DNA from: Lysobacterales bacterium
GTDB lineage: Bacteria; Pseudomonadota; Gammaproteobacteria; Xanthomonadales; Marinicellaceae
DNA length: 11,354 bases
NCBI GenBank assembly: GCA_015494035.1
Contig: WGBZ01000291.1
Coordinates: 1-11,354 of the forward strand
Direction: 5' to 3'
Position 1 is the first letter of the stretch; the number at the start of each line of letters is the position of its first letter. The notes under the pieces are model-generated. The model had not been told where the DNA came from, did not search any database, and worked only from the letters and a program-made list of their open reading frames with translations. A program made the translations under genes and the position numbers. Below are positions 1 through 6,310 of this stretch, in pieces.

Positions 1-1
1 G

Positions 2-454
2 AAACGCTTCAGCCAGTACCCCCAATACTTTGATACCTTCACCAGCTGCAACCGCAATTTTCACCTGGGCGGCAGCCGCAATGGCGACAAGCTCTGGTGT
101 GGCGATTGCCCCAAGTGCCGGTTTGTGTTTCTGGGTCTGGCGCCGTTTGTGGACAAGGCCCGCTTGCTGCAGATTTTTGGTCACAATCTACTGGATGACC
201 CCCGCCAGCTGCCCGGTTATGAAGAACTGCTGGGGGTGCGCGGCATCAAACCGTTCGAATGCGTGGGGGAAGTCACCGAAAGCCGGGTGGCCTTCAACTG
301 GCTGGCCAATGAAAAGGAATGGGCCGGTGATCACGTGATTCACTTGTTGCGCAATAAGGTAGTGCCCACTTCCACCAGCGAAGAAAAAGACGTGCTGGAC
401 TTTCACCATGAACACGAAATTCCACCGGAATTCCTGCCTCGGCAAGCCAGCTAG
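2..454 (+). CDS. murL: UDP-N-acetyl-alpha-D-muramoyl-L-alanyl-L-glutamate epimerase MurL (C-terminal part, cut by window start)
   Basis: MurL inverts the terminal L-Glu of UDP-MurNAc-L-Ala-L-Glu to D-Glu in an ATP- and Mg2+-dependent reaction in the cytoplasm, so D-Glu can enter peptidoglycan without free D-Glu from MurI. Only the last 150 residues are present; the frame is open to the window edge and ends in TAG at 452-454. Visible signatures are the S-C-N-R-N-F stretch (fragment residues 15-20) and W-C-G-D-C-P-K-C-R-F (32-41), giving four cysteines (16, 33, 36, 39), followed by a conserved-looking FVFLGLAPF stretch. The call rests on resemblance to the MurL family and on the downstream MurD2, its known partner. 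The four cysteines in C-x16-C-x2-C-x2-C resemble a zinc site of the kind seen in QueC-type ATP-pyrophosphatases; that link is inference. Two repeat elements separate it from murD2. Confidence 0.82.
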   Translation, partial: KRFSQYPQYFDTFTSCNRNFHLGGSRNGDKLWCGDCPKCRFVFLGLAPFVDKARLLQIFGHNLLDDPRQLPGYEELLGVRGIKPFECVGEVTESRVAFNWLANEKEWAGDHVIHLLRNKVVPTSTSEEKDVLDFHHEHEIPPEFLPRQAS

Positions 455-492
455 CGTCATGCTTTTCCTGCGCCGGCATGCGGAACCTCCTA

Positions 493-655
493 AGGAAGCT
501 CTGATCGAATCTGGTGCGAGCAGATTGTCGTGTAAAATTGTTCAGTTCAAGGCGCAAACCGCACGCAATAGCAAGGCTATTGTGAAGGTTTGCAACGCAG
601 AAATGGGCGAGTTTACGCCATAAGATGCCGTGTCACGATTCAATCAGAGGTTCCC
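493..655 (+). repeat. Palindromic repeat element, copy 1 (tandem with copy 2)
   Basis: This is a full copy of about 163 bp of the repeat family found five times here. The left end is RGGAAGCTCTGATCGAATC and the right end, reverse-complemented, is GGGAACCTCTGATTGAATC. The centre holds a nested hairpin: GCAAACC (554-560) with GGTTTGC (587-593), and CAATAGC (566-572) with GCTATTG (576-582). It is preceded by TA (491-492). By eye it differs from the visible 111 bases of copy 5 at 8 positions. Its right end is separated from copy 2 by a single A (656). No convincing coding sequence lies inside; the short open frames here follow the repeat rather than any protein pattern. Confidence 0.9.
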
Positions 656-656
656 A

Positions 657-816
657 GGGAAGCTCTGATTGAGTCTGGACGAAGCAGGTTATGCCGGAAA
701 TGTTCGAGAACAAGGCGGAGTTCGCAGCGAATAGCCGGCTATTGGCCAGAACTTCAACGCAGTTATCGGACATTTCAGGCGTGAGAAGCGAGTTCACGAT
801 TCGATCAGAGGTTCCC
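657..816 (+). repeat. Palindromic repeat element, copy 2 (diverged variant, abuts murD2 start)
   Basis: This second member of the family is in the same orientation as copy 1. Its ends are GGGAAGCTCTGATTGAGTC and, reverse-complemented, GGGAACCTCTGATCGAATC. The interior differs strongly from the other copies, but the architecture is kept: the centre is the perfect palindrome AATAGCC/GGCTATT (730-743). In RNA the two ends would pair over 19 positions with one G-G mismatch and two G-U wobbles. It is followed by TA (817-818) and then directly by the murD2 ATG at 819, and its right end carries the only evident Shine-Dalgarno sequence for murD2. Confidence 0.85.
807..811 (+). promoter_or_regulatory. 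Shine-Dalgarno of murD2, lying within the repeat's terminal inverted repeat
   Basis: AGAGG at 807-811 stands seven bases before the ATG at 819, a normal spacing for a ribosome binding site. It is part of the right terminal inverted repeat of repeat copy 2. If the repeat folds in the mRNA, AGAGG pairs with the CUCU-containing left end (around 657-675) and would be hidden from the ribosome. Confidence 0.6.
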
Positions 817-818
817 TA

Positions 819-2243
819 ATGACTGAAACCCCCTTGCCTCCAGACCCGGCGGGCTTGTCGAAGTTGCGCATTGCCGTGTGGGGTTTTGGTGTGGAAGGCC
901 GCGCCACCGCGGCGTATTTGGCCCGTTCTCACCCTGGCTGCCGGTTCACGGTTTTTTGCCGGCCCGAAGAAAAACCGGCCCCGGCAGAAACTCCGGCCTG
1001 TGAGTGGGAATTCTGTACCGAGCCAGTTTCCAGTGAAGACTTGAATGCCTTTGATTTGGTCATCAAGTCACCGGGCATCAGCCCATACCTGCCTCCGGCA
1101 GATACGGTGTCGGTGCCCATGGTTGGGGCAACGTCCCTGTGGTTTGCCTACCACCGTCACGGTCGCGTGATTGCAGTCACCGGAACCAAGGGCAAATCCA
1201 CCAGCGCCAGCCTGCTGGCTCACGTTCTGCGTGGACTGGGCTATTCCGTTAACCTGGCTGGCAACATTGGCGTGGCCTTGCTGGACACGGTGGCATCCCC
1301 GGCTGACTGGACGGTGCTGGAAACCTCCAGTTACCAAGCCGCCGACGGCACTATTTCCCCCGATGTGGCCCTGTTGTTGAATCTGTTCCCGGAACACCTG
1401 GACTGGCATGGCAGCGAAGCACGCTATTACACCGACAAGCTGCGCTTGCTGGAAAACGCCGGACAGGCGGTGCTGGGCCAGTCGCTGGGGCATTTTAACT
1501 CCCGTCTGAATACTGCGGGTCTGGCCACACCGGCATTGTTGAAAAAAGCCCGGACACCCCACTGGCAGGTGAGTGGCGATGAATTACTATATCAAGGCCG
1601 TTGCGTCTTCCGGGTCAGCGACTGGGCGTTGCCCGGCCGCCATAACTTGCAGAACCTGGCCGCGGTGCTTGAAGTCATTGACGGGCTGGGTCTGCCGGTG
1701 GCAAAAGCCCTGGAATTGGCGCGAAGTTTTCAGCCCTTGCCGCATCGCCTGCAGCCTTTGGGCCGCTTCGGACACTGGCATTGGATTAACGATTCCATAG
1801 CGTCCACGCCCCACGCCAGCCTGGCGGCTTTGGCAACACTTGAGCCGCGGAATACCGGCCTTATTCTGGGTGGCTACGACCGCCAACTGGAATGGAATGA
1901 ATTTGCCCGGGCCATTGCCGACAATCCACCAGCGTGCCTGATTGTGACCGGTGAAAACGCCAGCCGCATCCTGGCGGCCCTGAAGCAGCAGCCGCTGCCT
2001 TCGCGCATTGTGCGGGCCGAAAGTCTGAACGAAGCGGTGGCGCTGGCGCAGATTCATACGCCAAAAGGCGGCACGGTATTGCTTTCGCCCGGTGCGCCCA
2101 GTTTCGACGCCTTTGCCAATTATGCCCAACGCGGCGAGGCCTTTGAACACGCGGTGCGGCAGTCACTGGCCACGAATAACAAGACAATGAATAACCAGGC
2201 GGCAGCTACCGAACAAGTGCCCAGCCTGAAAACCGGAGAGTAA
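819..2243 (+). CDS. murD2: UDP-N-acetylmuramoyl-L-alanine--L-glutamate ligase MurD2
   Basis: This Mur ligase of 474 residues adds L-Glu (rather than D-Glu, as in classical MurD) to UDP-MurNAc-L-Ala using ATP in the cytoplasm; MurL then epimerises the product. An N-terminal Rossmann-like region starts with IAVWGFGVEGRA. The ATP-binding P-loop G-T-K-G-K-S is at residues 122-127, the central-domain ETSSYQ and FPEHLDWHGS stretches follow, H-N-L-Q-N is at 275-279, and the C-terminal domain begins near N-D-S-I-A-S-T-P-H-A-S (324-334), with GGYDRQ after it. Classical MurD has GTNGKT and DSKATN in these places, so the variant motifs together with adjacent murL favour MurD2. ATG 819 is chosen because it leaves room for the complete N-terminal motif and has AGAGG seven bases upstream. 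The last 20 or so residues look unconserved. Ordinary MurD is the alternative, but less likely here. Confidence 0.85.
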   Translation: MTETPLPPDPAGLSKLRIAVWGFGVEGRATAAYLARSHPGCRFTVFCRPEEKPAPAETPACEWEFCTEPVSSEDLNAFDLVIKSPGISPYLPPADTVSVPMVGATSLWFAYHRHGRVIAVTGTKGKSTSASLLAHVLRGLGYSVNLAGNIGVALLDTVASPADWTVLETSSYQAADGTISPDVALLLNLFPEHLDWHGSEARYYTDKLRLLENAGQAVLGQSLGHFNSRLNTAGLATPALLKKARTPHWQVSGDELLYQGRCVFRVSDWALPGRHNLQNLAAVLEVIDGLGLPVAKALELARSFQPLPHRLQPLGRFGHWHWINDSIASTPHASLAALATLEPRNTGLILGGYDRQLEWNEFARAIADNPPACLIVTGENASRILAALKQQPLPSRIVRAESLNEAVALAQIHTPKGGTVLLSPGAPSFDAFANYAQRGEAFEHAVRQSLATNNKTMNNQAAATEQVPSLKTGE

Positions 2244-2246
2244 TCT

Positions 2247-3341
2247 ATGCCTCAGCTCACCATCACGGCCTCGTTCAGGCGCGCTCATGCACAAACCGGA
2301 TTCATGCTGGTACTCGCCGCCTGGCTGGTCATGCCCCTGGCAATGGCCCAGCAGACCGCTGAACTGGCCGCCAAAACGACAGGCGCTCAATCAGCTGAGC
2401 CGGTGCGTCGCGTGGTCGGCCCGGCAGGGGAAGGGAAACAGGCCGAAAAATTTCCTTCGGCTCCCGCGCAAGAGCCGCAAGAAGAAAAAACCCCGGGGCT
2501 GGCTCCGGTGCCATTGCCCCGGTTGTTGATTGATAACGTGTCGAAGCAATCGGATATTGCTTTCTTGTTGGGCAAAAACCTCTATCAGCGCTGGGAGGCA
2601 GCTGTGGAGGCGGCGGACTCAGCGAAAGCGAAACAGGGCACAAAAGAAAAGCAGACTTCGGGCCGCAAAAACACCGCTGGACCAAAGGCCAAACCCGTAC
2701 TCGTGGATGACAAATACCCTGCCGAGGCCGTGTTGCAACAGGCCCTCTACTGGCTGCAACAGGCGGCCGGTCAGGGGCATGGGGAAGCCGCCTTGATGCT
2801 GGGCCAGCACGCAGCCACTCAAGATGACAATGCCAATGCCCTTGACTGGTTTCAACTGGCTGGCCAGCGCCATGTGGCCAAAGCCCTGCAGTCGCTGGGC
2901 AATGTTTACCTCTCGGGCCTGCTCGGGCAAGCGCCGGACTGTCACAAAGCCGCCCAATACTACGCACAGGCGGAAAAACTGGGTGAGCCGTGGTCTTTCA
3001 ATAATCACGCCTGGATACTGGCCACGGCCATGGACAAGGCGTGCCGGAACCCGGAAAAGGCCATGCGCCTGTGGTCGGCCCTGGATTGGGAAAGCGTGCC
3101 TGACAACGCCTATGCCGTGGCGAGTTTTCGCGACACCGAGGCGGCCATCCACGCGGCCTTGCGCGATTACCCCAGCGCCATCGCCGCGCAGCAAAATGCC
3201 ATCGACCTGATGCGTCAGGAAGTGGATGAGGACAATGAACTGCTGGGTGAAATGCGGCAACGCCTGGACCATTACCGCGCCGGCAAGCCCTGGTTCGAGT
3301 CGGATATTGTTTCAGCTTCTGGCCAAGCCGCGAAGGAATGA
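2247..3341 (+). CDS. Secreted or periplasmic Sel1/TPR-like repeat protein
   Basis: This is a protein of 364 residues of unknown function. Residues 1-34 look like a signal peptide: a basic start with R11-R12, a hydrophobic stretch FMLVLAAWLVMPLAMA and a likely cut after A34. Residues 35-155 are low-complexity, rich in Ala, Lys, Pro and Glu. Residues 158-250 carry helical repeats of Sel1/TPR type, for example A-L-Y-W-L-Q-Q-A-A-G-Q-G-H and later A-A-Q-Y-Y-A-Q-A-E-K-L-G. A helical tail follows to residue 364. ATG 2247 lies three bases after the murD2 stop, with GGAGAG overlapping the end of murD2 as ribosome binding site, so the two genes are very probably cotranscribed. Sel1/TPR proteins are usually scaffolds for protein-protein contacts; a role in envelope or cell-wall assembly is only inferred from position. 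Confidence 0.8.
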   Translation: MPQLTITASFRRAHAQTGFMLVLAAWLVMPLAMAQQTAELAAKTTGAQSAEPVRRVVGPAGEGKQAEKFPSAPAQEPQEEKTPGLAPVPLPRLLIDNVSKQSDIAFLLGKNLYQRWEAAVEAADSAKAKQGTKEKQTSGRKNTAGPKAKPVLVDDKYPAEAVLQQALYWLQQAAGQGHGEAALMLGQHAATQDDNANALDWFQLAGQRHVAKALQSLGNVYLSGLLGQAPDCHKAAQYYAQAEKLGEPWSFNNHAWILATAMDKACRNPEKAMRLWSALDWESVPDNAYAVASFRDTEAAIHAALRDYPSAIAAQQNAIDLMRQEVDEDNELLGEMRQRLDHYRAGKPWFESDIVSASGQAAKE

Positions 3342-3499
3342 CTGGGCTTGCTGCCAGTTGACAGTCAACGCGCATTTTTCATCAGATATTTCTCAATCAG
3401 ACCGGCACAAAACCCCACCATGGCGGGTGTGGCCCGGCCCGGCCAGTGGTATGATGCGCGCAATTCCCGATTGATTCGAGACTAACCCGAGACTAACTC
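3342..3499. promoter_or_regulatory. Intergenic leader of rluC with candidate promoters
   Basis: Three things stand out. (a) A 13-base palindrome GTTGACAGTCAAC at 3357-3369 contains a perfect -35 hexamer TTGACA (3358-3363); the matching -10 is poor (TCAGAT, 3382-3387, 18-base spacer). (b) TGGTATGAT at 3447-3455 reads as an extended -10 (TATGAT), without a good -35, and would give a leader of about 40 bases. (c) CGAGACTAAC occurs twice in direct tandem (3477-3486 and 3488-3497) just before the rluC start. No convincing intrinsic terminator is seen for the gene upstream. The promoter calls are tentative. Confidence 0.35.
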
Positions 3500-4447
3500 A
3501 TGAACGACGCACAACACCGGGCCAATATCCTGCCTGTGGGGCCGGAAGCCGATGGCCAACGGGTGGACAATTACCTGATCAAGAAGCTGAAAAATTTCCC
3601 CAGGACGCTGATTTACAAGGCCTTGCGAACCGGTCAGATCCGCGTCAATGGCAAACGCGCCAAGCAGACACAAAAACTGGCCAGCGGTGATCTGGTTCGC
3701 CTGCCACCGTTTATGATTCCCGATGGCGGCGGGCAAATTCGTGTGCCGGACAAGTGGGTGCAGGTGGTGCGTGATCGTGTGCTGTACAAATCCCCCAATT
3801 ACCTGGTCATCGACAAACCCTCGGGAATGGCGGTGCACGCAGGCACCGGCGTGCCGTTTGGCCTCATTGATATTGCCCGCCAGCTGGATCAGAACCCGGA
3901 TTTGCAGCTTTGTCATCGACTGGATCGCGACACCTCCGGTTGCGTGGTCATTGCCCGCAACAGCCCGGCCTTGCGCGATTTTCAGCAGCAAATGCAGCAA
4001 CAAGACATCAAGAAAACCTATTTCGCCCTGCTTAAAGGGCACCTGAATGATCGCCAGGCGGTGCAGGCTCGCATTGATGTGGAAAATCGCGAAGGCGGCG
4101 AGCGCACAGTGGCGGTGCTGGAAGACGATGAACGCGGTGGCAAGTCAGCGCACACGGTGTTCAACCCCGTGGAACACTACAACCGCCAGGCCACCCTGGC
4201 CGAATGCGACCTGAAAACCGGCCGCACGCACCAGATTCGCGCTCACGCCGCCCATATCGGTCATCCGCTGGCCGGAGACGAGCGCTATGGCGACGAAAAA
4301 TTCAACCGCTTCATGCAGCAGCGGGGCCTTAATCGCCTGTTCCTGCACGCCGGTTCCCTGACTTTTCGCGATGGCGAGGAAGAGACCGTGGTGTCCGCGC
4401 CCATTCCCGATGAGCTGGCGGATGTCCTGAACAAACGCTGGAACTGA
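3500..4447 (+). CDS. rluC: 23S rRNA pseudouridine synthase RluC (RluA family)
   Basis: RluC converts uridines at positions 955, 2504 and 2580 (E. coli numbering) of 23S rRNA to pseudouridine. The 315-residue protein has the family's normal layout. An N-terminal S4 RNA-binding domain (about residues 10-75) contains QRVDNYLIKKLKNFPRT and IRVNGKRAKQ. The RluA-type catalytic domain has the signature H-R-L-D-R-D-T-S-G at 139-147, where the Asp of HRLD (D142) is the expected catalytic residue, and the later KTGRTHQIRAH motif. The S4 domain and overall length favour RluC over RluA, which lacks S4; RluD is a less likely alternative. Only a weak GAG precedes the ATG at 3500. The following gene starts two bases after its stop, indicating an operon. 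Confidence 0.88.
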   Translation: MNDAQHRANILPVGPEADGQRVDNYLIKKLKNFPRTLIYKALRTGQIRVNGKRAKQTQKLASGDLVRLPPFMIPDGGGQIRVPDKWVQVVRDRVLYKSPNYLVIDKPSGMAVHAGTGVPFGLIDIARQLDQNPDLQLCHRLDRDTSGCVVIARNSPALRDFQQQMQQQDIKKTYFALLKGHLNDRQAVQARIDVENREGGERTVAVLEDDERGGKSAHTVFNPVEHYNRQATLAECDLKTGRTHQIRAHAAHIGHPLAGDERYGDEKFNRFMQQRGLNRLFLHAGSLTFRDGEEETVVSAPIPDELADVLNKRWN

Positions 4448-4449
4448 TC

Positions 4450-5472
4450 ATGTCGCGCTACAAACACCCTTGCCAATACCCGGCTGGCCGGTTGGAAATG
4501 CTGACCATCGACAGCCCGTTACTGCGCGATAACCCTTGGGGCGACCCACACCAGCGCCAGGTGCCCGTGTACCTGCCACCGGGTTATGACGCCAGCACGA
4601 AGCAGTACCCGTTTATGCTTTACCTGGCGGCCTACACCGGCAGCGGACTGAAAAGTACCGCCTGGCGGGCTTTTGAGGAAAGCGTGCCCGAGCGCCTGGA
4701 CCGCCTGATTGGCGAAGGCCTGATGGGGCCGGTGGTGATGGCTTTTCCCGACTGCTTTACTTACTTGGGCGGAAACCAGTACCTGGACTCACCCGGCATG
4801 GGCCAGTACGCCAGTTTTCTGCACAAGGAACTGGTGCCGGCATTGGTTGATCGCTTTCGCATCGCCCCACAAGCCGAACACCGCGCCGTGCTCGGCAAGT
4901 CATCCGGCGGTTTTGCCGCCATGCGCTGTGGCATGGACTGGCCCGGCCAGTGGGGTGCTGTGGCCAACCATTCCGGCGATGCCGGTTTCGATGTGCTTTA
5001 TCAACGGGATTTCCCCGCCGTGGCCGATGTGCTGAGTCAATACGGCGGTGACCCAATGCACTTTCTAAAGCGTTTCTGGAAAAGCAAAAAAGTCACCGGC
5101 GGAGACATTCACACCCTGATGACCCTGTGCATGGCCGCCACCTACGACCCCGCCGATGAACCGGCCTGCATCCGGCTGCCCTTTGATGCGCACACCTGTG
5201 AACTCATCCCCGAACGCTGGGCACGTTGGCAGGCACACGACCCGGTACAGCGGGTGGCCGGTTCTGCCGACAACCTGGCTCAACTCAAGGGCTTGTGGGT
5301 GGATTGTGGCAGCCGCGACCAGTACATGATTCACTACGGCATGCGCCGATTGCACAACACCCTTGAAAACCACGCCATTGAACATATTTACCAGGAGTTC
5401 AATGGCACACATTCCGGCATTGATTACCGTCTGGATGAATCCCTGCCTTACCTGTATGGAAAAATCGCATGA
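4450..5472 (+). CDS. Putative esterase, alpha/beta-hydrolase fold
   Basis: This 340-residue protein resembles the esterase D/enterochelin-esterase-like group. It has no signal peptide, so it is probably cytoplasmic. Near the N-terminus QVPVYLPPGYD and YPFMLYLAAYTGSG give the usual first strands and oxyanion region. The nucleophile elbow is G-K-S-S-G-G at 149-154 with S151 as candidate nucleophile. D285 or D290 (DCGSRDQ) and H321 (GTHSGIDYR) complete a plausible Ser-Asp-His triad in the right order. The substrate is unknown. The gene starts two bases after the rluC stop, and its own stop overlaps the nfuA start in an ATGA junction, so translation is likely coupled with both. A functional link to iron-sulfur maturation or rRNA modification is not evident from sequence. 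Confidence 0.8.
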   Translation: MSRYKHPCQYPAGRLEMLTIDSPLLRDNPWGDPHQRQVPVYLPPGYDASTKQYPFMLYLAAYTGSGLKSTAWRAFEESVPERLDRLIGEGLMGPVVMAFPDCFTYLGGNQYLDSPGMGQYASFLHKELVPALVDRFRIAPQAEHRAVLGKSSGGFAAMRCGMDWPGQWGAVANHSGDAGFDVLYQRDFPAVADVLSQYGGDPMHFLKRFWKSKKVTGGDIHTLMTLCMAATYDPADEPACIRLPFDAHTCELIPERWARWQAHDPVQRVAGSADNLAQLKGLWVDCGSRDQYMIHYGMRRLHNTLENHAIEHIYQEFNGTHSGIDYRLDESLPYLYGKIA

Positions 5473-6056
5473 TAAAAGTCACTGAACCGGCAAAGAAATA
5501 CCTGAAGAATGTCCTCGACGAGCAGGACATCGACGATTTGCACCTGCGCCTGGTGGTGGATCGCCCCGGCACGCCCATGGCCGACTGCTATTTGAATTTC
5601 TGTGAAGAAAACGAAATGGCCGAAGGCGATGAAGCGCTGGATCAGGGCGACTTCAAGATCGTCGTGGAAAAAGACCACGAGAAATACTTGCAAGGTGCCG
5701 AAATTGATTACGAAGAAACGGAAACCGGTGGTCAGCTCAACATCAAGGCGCCGGGCCTTAAGGGCAGGGAACCGGGCCAGGACGCGCCACTCAAGGAGCG
5801 TGTGGAGTGGTTTCTCAACAGCGAAATCAACCCGCAACTGGCCAGCCACGGCGGCTGGGCGCGGCTGGTGGACCTGGACGATGAAGGCTATGCCATTATT
5901 GAATTTGGTGGTGGTTGCCACGGTTGTGGCATGGCCAGCCAGACCCTCAGCATGGGCATCGAATCCAAACTGTTGCAGGCTTTTCCTGAAATCAAGGGCG
6001 TGCTGGACGCCACCGACCACAGCACCGGCGAAAACCCGTATATAGCCGCCAGTTAA
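5469..6056 (+). CDS. nfuA: Fe-S cluster biogenesis protein NfuA
   Basis: NfuA receives 4Fe-4S clusters and delivers them to client enzymes, and helps under oxidative stress or iron shortage. The 195-residue length fits the family (E. coli about 191). Residues 1-95 form the degenerate A-type (IscA-like) domain, starting IKVTEPAKKYLKNVL. Residues 110-195 form the NifU C-terminal domain with G-G-G-C-H-G-C-G-M, where C150 and C153 are the cluster-binding CxxC. The ATG overlaps the stop of the esterase gene (ATGA, 5469-5472), with a weak GGA upstream. The TAA stop at 6054-6056 shares its two A residues with the start of repeat copy 3, so nothing separates gene and repeat. Confidence 0.95.
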   Translation: MIKVTEPAKKYLKNVLDEQDIDDLHLRLVVDRPGTPMADCYLNFCEENEMAEGDEALDQGDFKIVVEKDHEKYLQGAEIDYEETETGGQLNIKAPGLKGREPGQDAPLKERVEWFLNSEINPQLASHGGWARLVDLDDEGYAIIEFGGGCHGCGMASQTLSMGIESKLLQAFPEIKGVLDATDHSTGENPYIAAS

Positions 6057-6215
6057 CCTCTGATCGAATCATGACACGGCTTCTTGCGGCGTAAAATCGT
6101 CCATTTCGGACGTTGCAAACCTTCGCAATAGCCTTGCTATTACGTGCGGTTTGCGCCTTGAACTGAACAATTTTTCACGACAATCTGCTCGCGCCAGATT
6201 CAATCAGAGGTTCCC
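6055..6215 (-). repeat. Palindromic repeat element, copy 3 (reverse orientation, fused to nfuA stop)
   Basis: This copy is in the opposite orientation to copy 1. The left end begins AACCTCTGATCGAATC, and the first three bases of the usual GGGAA end are not matched. The right end, reverse-complemented, is GGGAACCTCTGATTGAATC. The central hairpin is kept: GCAAACC (6115-6121) with GGTTTGC (6148-6154), and an inner AATAGC/GCTATT stem. The interior closely matches copy 4. It starts inside the nfuA stop codon and probably forms a strong stem-loop at the 3' end of the rluC-nfuA mRNA. Clean TA flanks are not seen here. Confidence 0.9.
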
Positions 6216-6310
6216 AAGCGGGTTTCACCGGTTAGACATGCCGGAAAACAGAGCAAACAAGACAATTGAAATACAATACGATAGAGATGAAGGTTAGCTG
6301 AGGAACAATC

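Noticed and set aside
408..784. Two short + strand open frames across the tandem repeats
   Set aside because: They follow the repeat sequence, show no family resemblance, and the same repeat elsewhere does not keep the frames open.
493..816. CRISPR-like array, because repeats occur in tandem
   Set aside because: The units are ~160-bp palindromes without short direct repeats and unique spacers, and no cas genes are present.
6230..6260. Similarity of the ATGCCGGAAA stretch near 6238 to the interior of repeat copy 2 (around 691)
   Set aside because: Only about ten bases match exactly and no end sequence of the repeat is nearby; likely chance.
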